Of a stretch of DNA of 64,000 nt, positions 61,345 through 64,000 are shown piece after piece; position 1 is the stretch's first letter; each line of letters starts with the position of its first letter. Source of the stretch: Heliocidaris tuberculata (Eukaryota; Echinodermata; Echinoidea; Camarodonta; Echinometridae); contig CM046838.1 of NCBI GenBank assembly GCA_025618425.1, positions 8,827,655-8,891,654 of the forward strand, read 5' to 3'. The notes under the pieces were generated by a model, which was not told the origin of the DNA, did not search any database, and worked only from the letters and a program-made list of their open reading frames with translations. A program made the translations under genes and the position numbers.

Positions 61345-63764
61345 AGAAAATTATCTCATTTCCATCTTTATTCTCCCCTCTATTTTGTCAGTGACGAACT
61401 AATTGGATACTGTATACAGGGTTTCTAAGTAATTATTAAACATGAATTCAAGGAGGAAAGTGGGGCAGCCAACATACATGAGCCACAAAATGATCCCATA
61501 AACAGACCGAATATACTACTGAATTATTATCAACAATGGCCATAATTATAAGACACTTATCAAAGTAAACCATTCAAAAAACTATACATAAAATTACAAA
61601 CTACGAGAAGTGAGCCAAATTCAAAGTATTTACTGAAATTTTTATTAACAAACTGTCAAATCGTAACTTTACTTCAAATCAAAGTACTCAGACAGAAGTT
61701 CCATGATTATCATACCTTTTACTTACATTGCATTGGGTATTAATCATTTCAATTATTCTTCAGCTACATAGAATCGGACTACAATAATGACATATAAAAC
61801 TGATCATATTTTCTTTGTCAATGAATTCATTTCATTTCATGTTTTTAAAAAATTCCACACAAGCCACTGTAAATAGTACTTGAGCAATATTCTAAATAAA
61901 ATCCATGTAATTGTAATTGTACAGTTCCATCATACATGACGATACATGTATTTTTAATGTGTAATTATGAAGCAACATTCAGAACTTCAGGTTAATTTCT
62001 ACGGTAGATTCTATTTGTATGACATGGGATCAACCACCTTGCTCAGGATATGACAGTATTTCTCAGCATTCATAATCTCTGCCAAAAAAAAATTGACTCT
62101 CATAAATGGCACAAAGTCTGTATTACAATGTACCAATATATTTTACAAAAACACCATACAGACGAAGACTCAATGGAAGCGATTGCACAGGTCCAATTAT
62201 GTACATTATATGATGCAAATAGACAATATTACGCACGTTGTAGACAAGGCCATTATGCTGAGGAATGAATGCATCACCCACTGGCGCCGTCAAAATGACG
62301 CCTCGTGTGCAAATGGGCATTACACTCCTCAAAGAAGGCCATCACTAGCGCGAAGGGAACGTTCCAAAAATTCCTTCAAGATTTTACATGTCATTGCAAC
62401 CTTTACCAGAGATAAGATATTGGAGAATACTCTCAAGAGAATCACTGACCCTACATAAAGAACAGTTGAGTGGAAATTTCTAATAGAACCTCATATAACC
62501 TTTTCCAATTCACTAACATATCATAGTCTCGTCAATCATATACTGATGTTCATCAGAATTAGACTATAGCCATGATCTAAGCATGTCAGTCGATATATGG
62601 ATATCAAATGTGTTTCATTTTCATTCCAAAACACATTCTCAATTCAAATGTGATTTCTAGAACCAAATTCCATAAAAGACTAAAAAGATACCTACAAAAA
62701 TTACTTGCATCTGTTAAAAAATGGGAAATGTACAGCAACATATTCAAAAGTAAGTTGATACAGTATAACACTTCATGGTTCTAGTGGAATTACCAATAAA
62801 TAAAAAATTGAATAAGTAAAAATATGAAAAGCAATGCTTTATGGAACAAATACAAAGTTGTAAAAGATGTAGCATTTAGCATCACCAATAAAGGGTACAA
62901 ACTCGTCTACAAATATTTTTTTCTAGAGAAATCTGTGGGTCAATCTCTAAAAACTACATACAAATTTCTGCTAATCCCTCTCCAAACATAACTGGACAAA
63001 ATTTATATGGTATAAACATAAAAAGAGGGAACAATAACTAGTTTATGCTGTCTTATCTGCTGAAAGCCAGAAGTGCATTATATCTAGTTATGATATAAAC
63101 AGTTACATGATTTAACTGCTATGCAGATTTCAGGTTCAATGATCATAAGTTATTGATGTTTATTAATTTTTACTCTGGATGAGAGGAAAGTTGCTACCTA
63201 AGGGTATGAAACCAGGCAACTTGCGCATGGAGAGCTCTCTCTCACTTATTTTGGGGAATAGTTTAATCAGGCTTAATATCTTATCCATATGTACTAGGAT
63301 ATCAACTTAAATTCAACGTCAATGAAGACTGGATATTGAAACAAATGTAATGTCAAAAACACTTATGAGAAATTACAAAAAAAAGTACAGTACAAATTAA
63401 TTTCAAAGCTCTTTGGAAGCACATTAGGAAGGACATTACATCATAATGTGACATGTGCTACACAAGATTGGAAAATTACCTTTTAAAAATATCCATCCCA
63501 TAATGTTACTCTGAATGGAAGTCATGTAACAATTGGGTATGTCATCATTAGCTAAAGATTGCACATAGAAAGGGGCAGTCCCCCGAGTCCAAGATTATGT
63601 CTGTCCTCCCATGACACAACCTACATACCATTGTGCAAATTATGTTAGCATTTCAGACATACAATAGTATAAGCATCATTCCAGGAAAAAGTTTGAAGGA
63701 AAAAAGAAACCTAAGCACCAAGTATTTTGTGCAGTGGTCATTCGACTACTAAATAATGTATATG
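61345..63764 (-). other. Repeat-poor stretch, possible long 3' UTR
   Basis: About 2.4 kb without microsatellites, homopolymers over about 9 bp or MITE ends, in contrast to the rest of the window. It has no supported coding frame; the 121-codon plus-strand frame at 62093-62458 has no motif. It fits a 3' UTR of a minus-strand gene, but may be plain intergenic DNA. Confidence 0.3.
61367..61372 (-). terminator. Candidate polyadenylation signal (AATAAA, minus strand)
   Basis: AATAAA on the minus strand at 61372-61367, followed about 30 nt later by GATGTGTGAGGGGTGGGG (about 61341-61324), a typical GT-rich downstream element. It would end a transcript coming from beyond the right edge of the window. 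Confidence 0.35.
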
Positions 63765-63921
63765 TCAAGCAAGAGAAATTGAGTACCTTTTGTACATCTG
63801 ATAGAAACACCTGCAGTTATCCACAGTACTACAGTGCTTTGATTTCAGTTTCATGGGTGAATGAGTTGAAGTGATAAACCTCCTATTGCTTGGTCTCTGT
63901 TGACCCTTGCTTGGATAAATT
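63765..63921 (-). CDS. Candidate terminal coding exon of a gene extending past base 64000
   Basis: On the minus strand, a splice-acceptor-like T-rich tract ending TGTCTGTTTTAG stops at 63922. From 63921, one frame (one leading base) stays open for 51 codons to TGA at 63767-63765 and reads IYPSKGQQRPSNRRF at its start. The other two frames end after 12 codons (at 63883) and after about 22 codons, so the frame is undecided. Downstream is repeat-poor AT-rich DNA as far as a good polyadenylation signal at 61372. No protein family is recognised. It could equally be chance. Confidence 0.22.
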
Positions 63922-64000
63922 CTAAAACAGACATCATGAATAAATGATTACCTGAAACACTAAGTTATTATCCTTCTTGTTTGAAATAACATTTACATTG

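Noticed and set aside
62093..62458. 121-codon plus-strand frame
   Set aside because: No motif, a competing 72-codon frame, and location in the repeat-poor AT-rich stretch where chance frames are expected.

Overview
The window looks like AT-rich intergenic DNA from a marine invertebrate, most probably a non-chordate deuterostome such as an echinoderm. This is inferred from one intron-containing G-protein-coupled receptor gene, a tRNA-derived SINE, decayed CR1/L2-type retrotransposons, several short DNA transposons with 8-bp or TA target duplications, and very many GA/CT, TAG, TA, TG and poly-C/G tracts. There are no bacterial-style operons, no CRISPR array and no intact rRNA or tRNA gene. The species cannot be named from the sequence alone.

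The only gene I can assign with confidence lies on the minus strand at 1841-5172. It is a prostanoid-receptor-like class A GPCR with three coding exons (5172-4231, 3846-3389, 2381-1841). They join in frame through consensus splice sites to give a predicted 646-residue protein. Extracellular loop 2 carries the prostanoid signature (QYPSTWCFIDW). The first intron falls at the end of TM6, where vertebrate prostanoid receptors share an intron. Three residues normally diagnostic of the family are replaced (2.50, 7.40 and 7.49). The last exon encodes a Ser/Pro-rich tail ending in a PDZ-ligand-like ESSI.

The right edge (about 61345-63921, minus strand) may be the terminal exon and long 3' UTR of a second gene whose body lies beyond base 64000. 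A splice-acceptor-like site is followed by open frames, about 2.5 kb of repeat-poor DNA, and a good AATAAA signal with a GT-rich element behind it. This is tentative.

The rest is accessory DNA. Region by region: about 7.6-8.5 kb, a 5'-truncated non-LTR retrotransposon (minus); 12.5-13.3 kb, two adjacent foldback structures and a SINE fragment; 14.6, 23.3 and 47.8 kb, long TAG microsatellites; 18.3-19.6 kb, a plus-strand non-LTR relic that appears to be interrupted by a minus-strand one; 20.0 and 23.8 kb, TA-flanked MITE-like elements; 21.9-22.7 kb, a MITE with terminal inverted repeats of about 215 bp; 24.6-24.9 kb, a two-unit palindromic repeat; 37.3-38.9 kb, one hAT-like element nested in another, each with a perfect 8-bp duplication; 39.2-39.8 kb, an inverted/direct repeat complex with a tRNA-Arg-like head; 40.3-40.6 kb, a fuller tRNA-SINE; 51.6 kb, a 263-bp hAT-like element with a perfect 8-bp duplication. 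Copies of a GGATCC-ended element occur at 2.9, 30.8 and 60.5 kb. Most of the short reading frames here are translations of microsatellites or random AT-rich DNA and are not called as genes.
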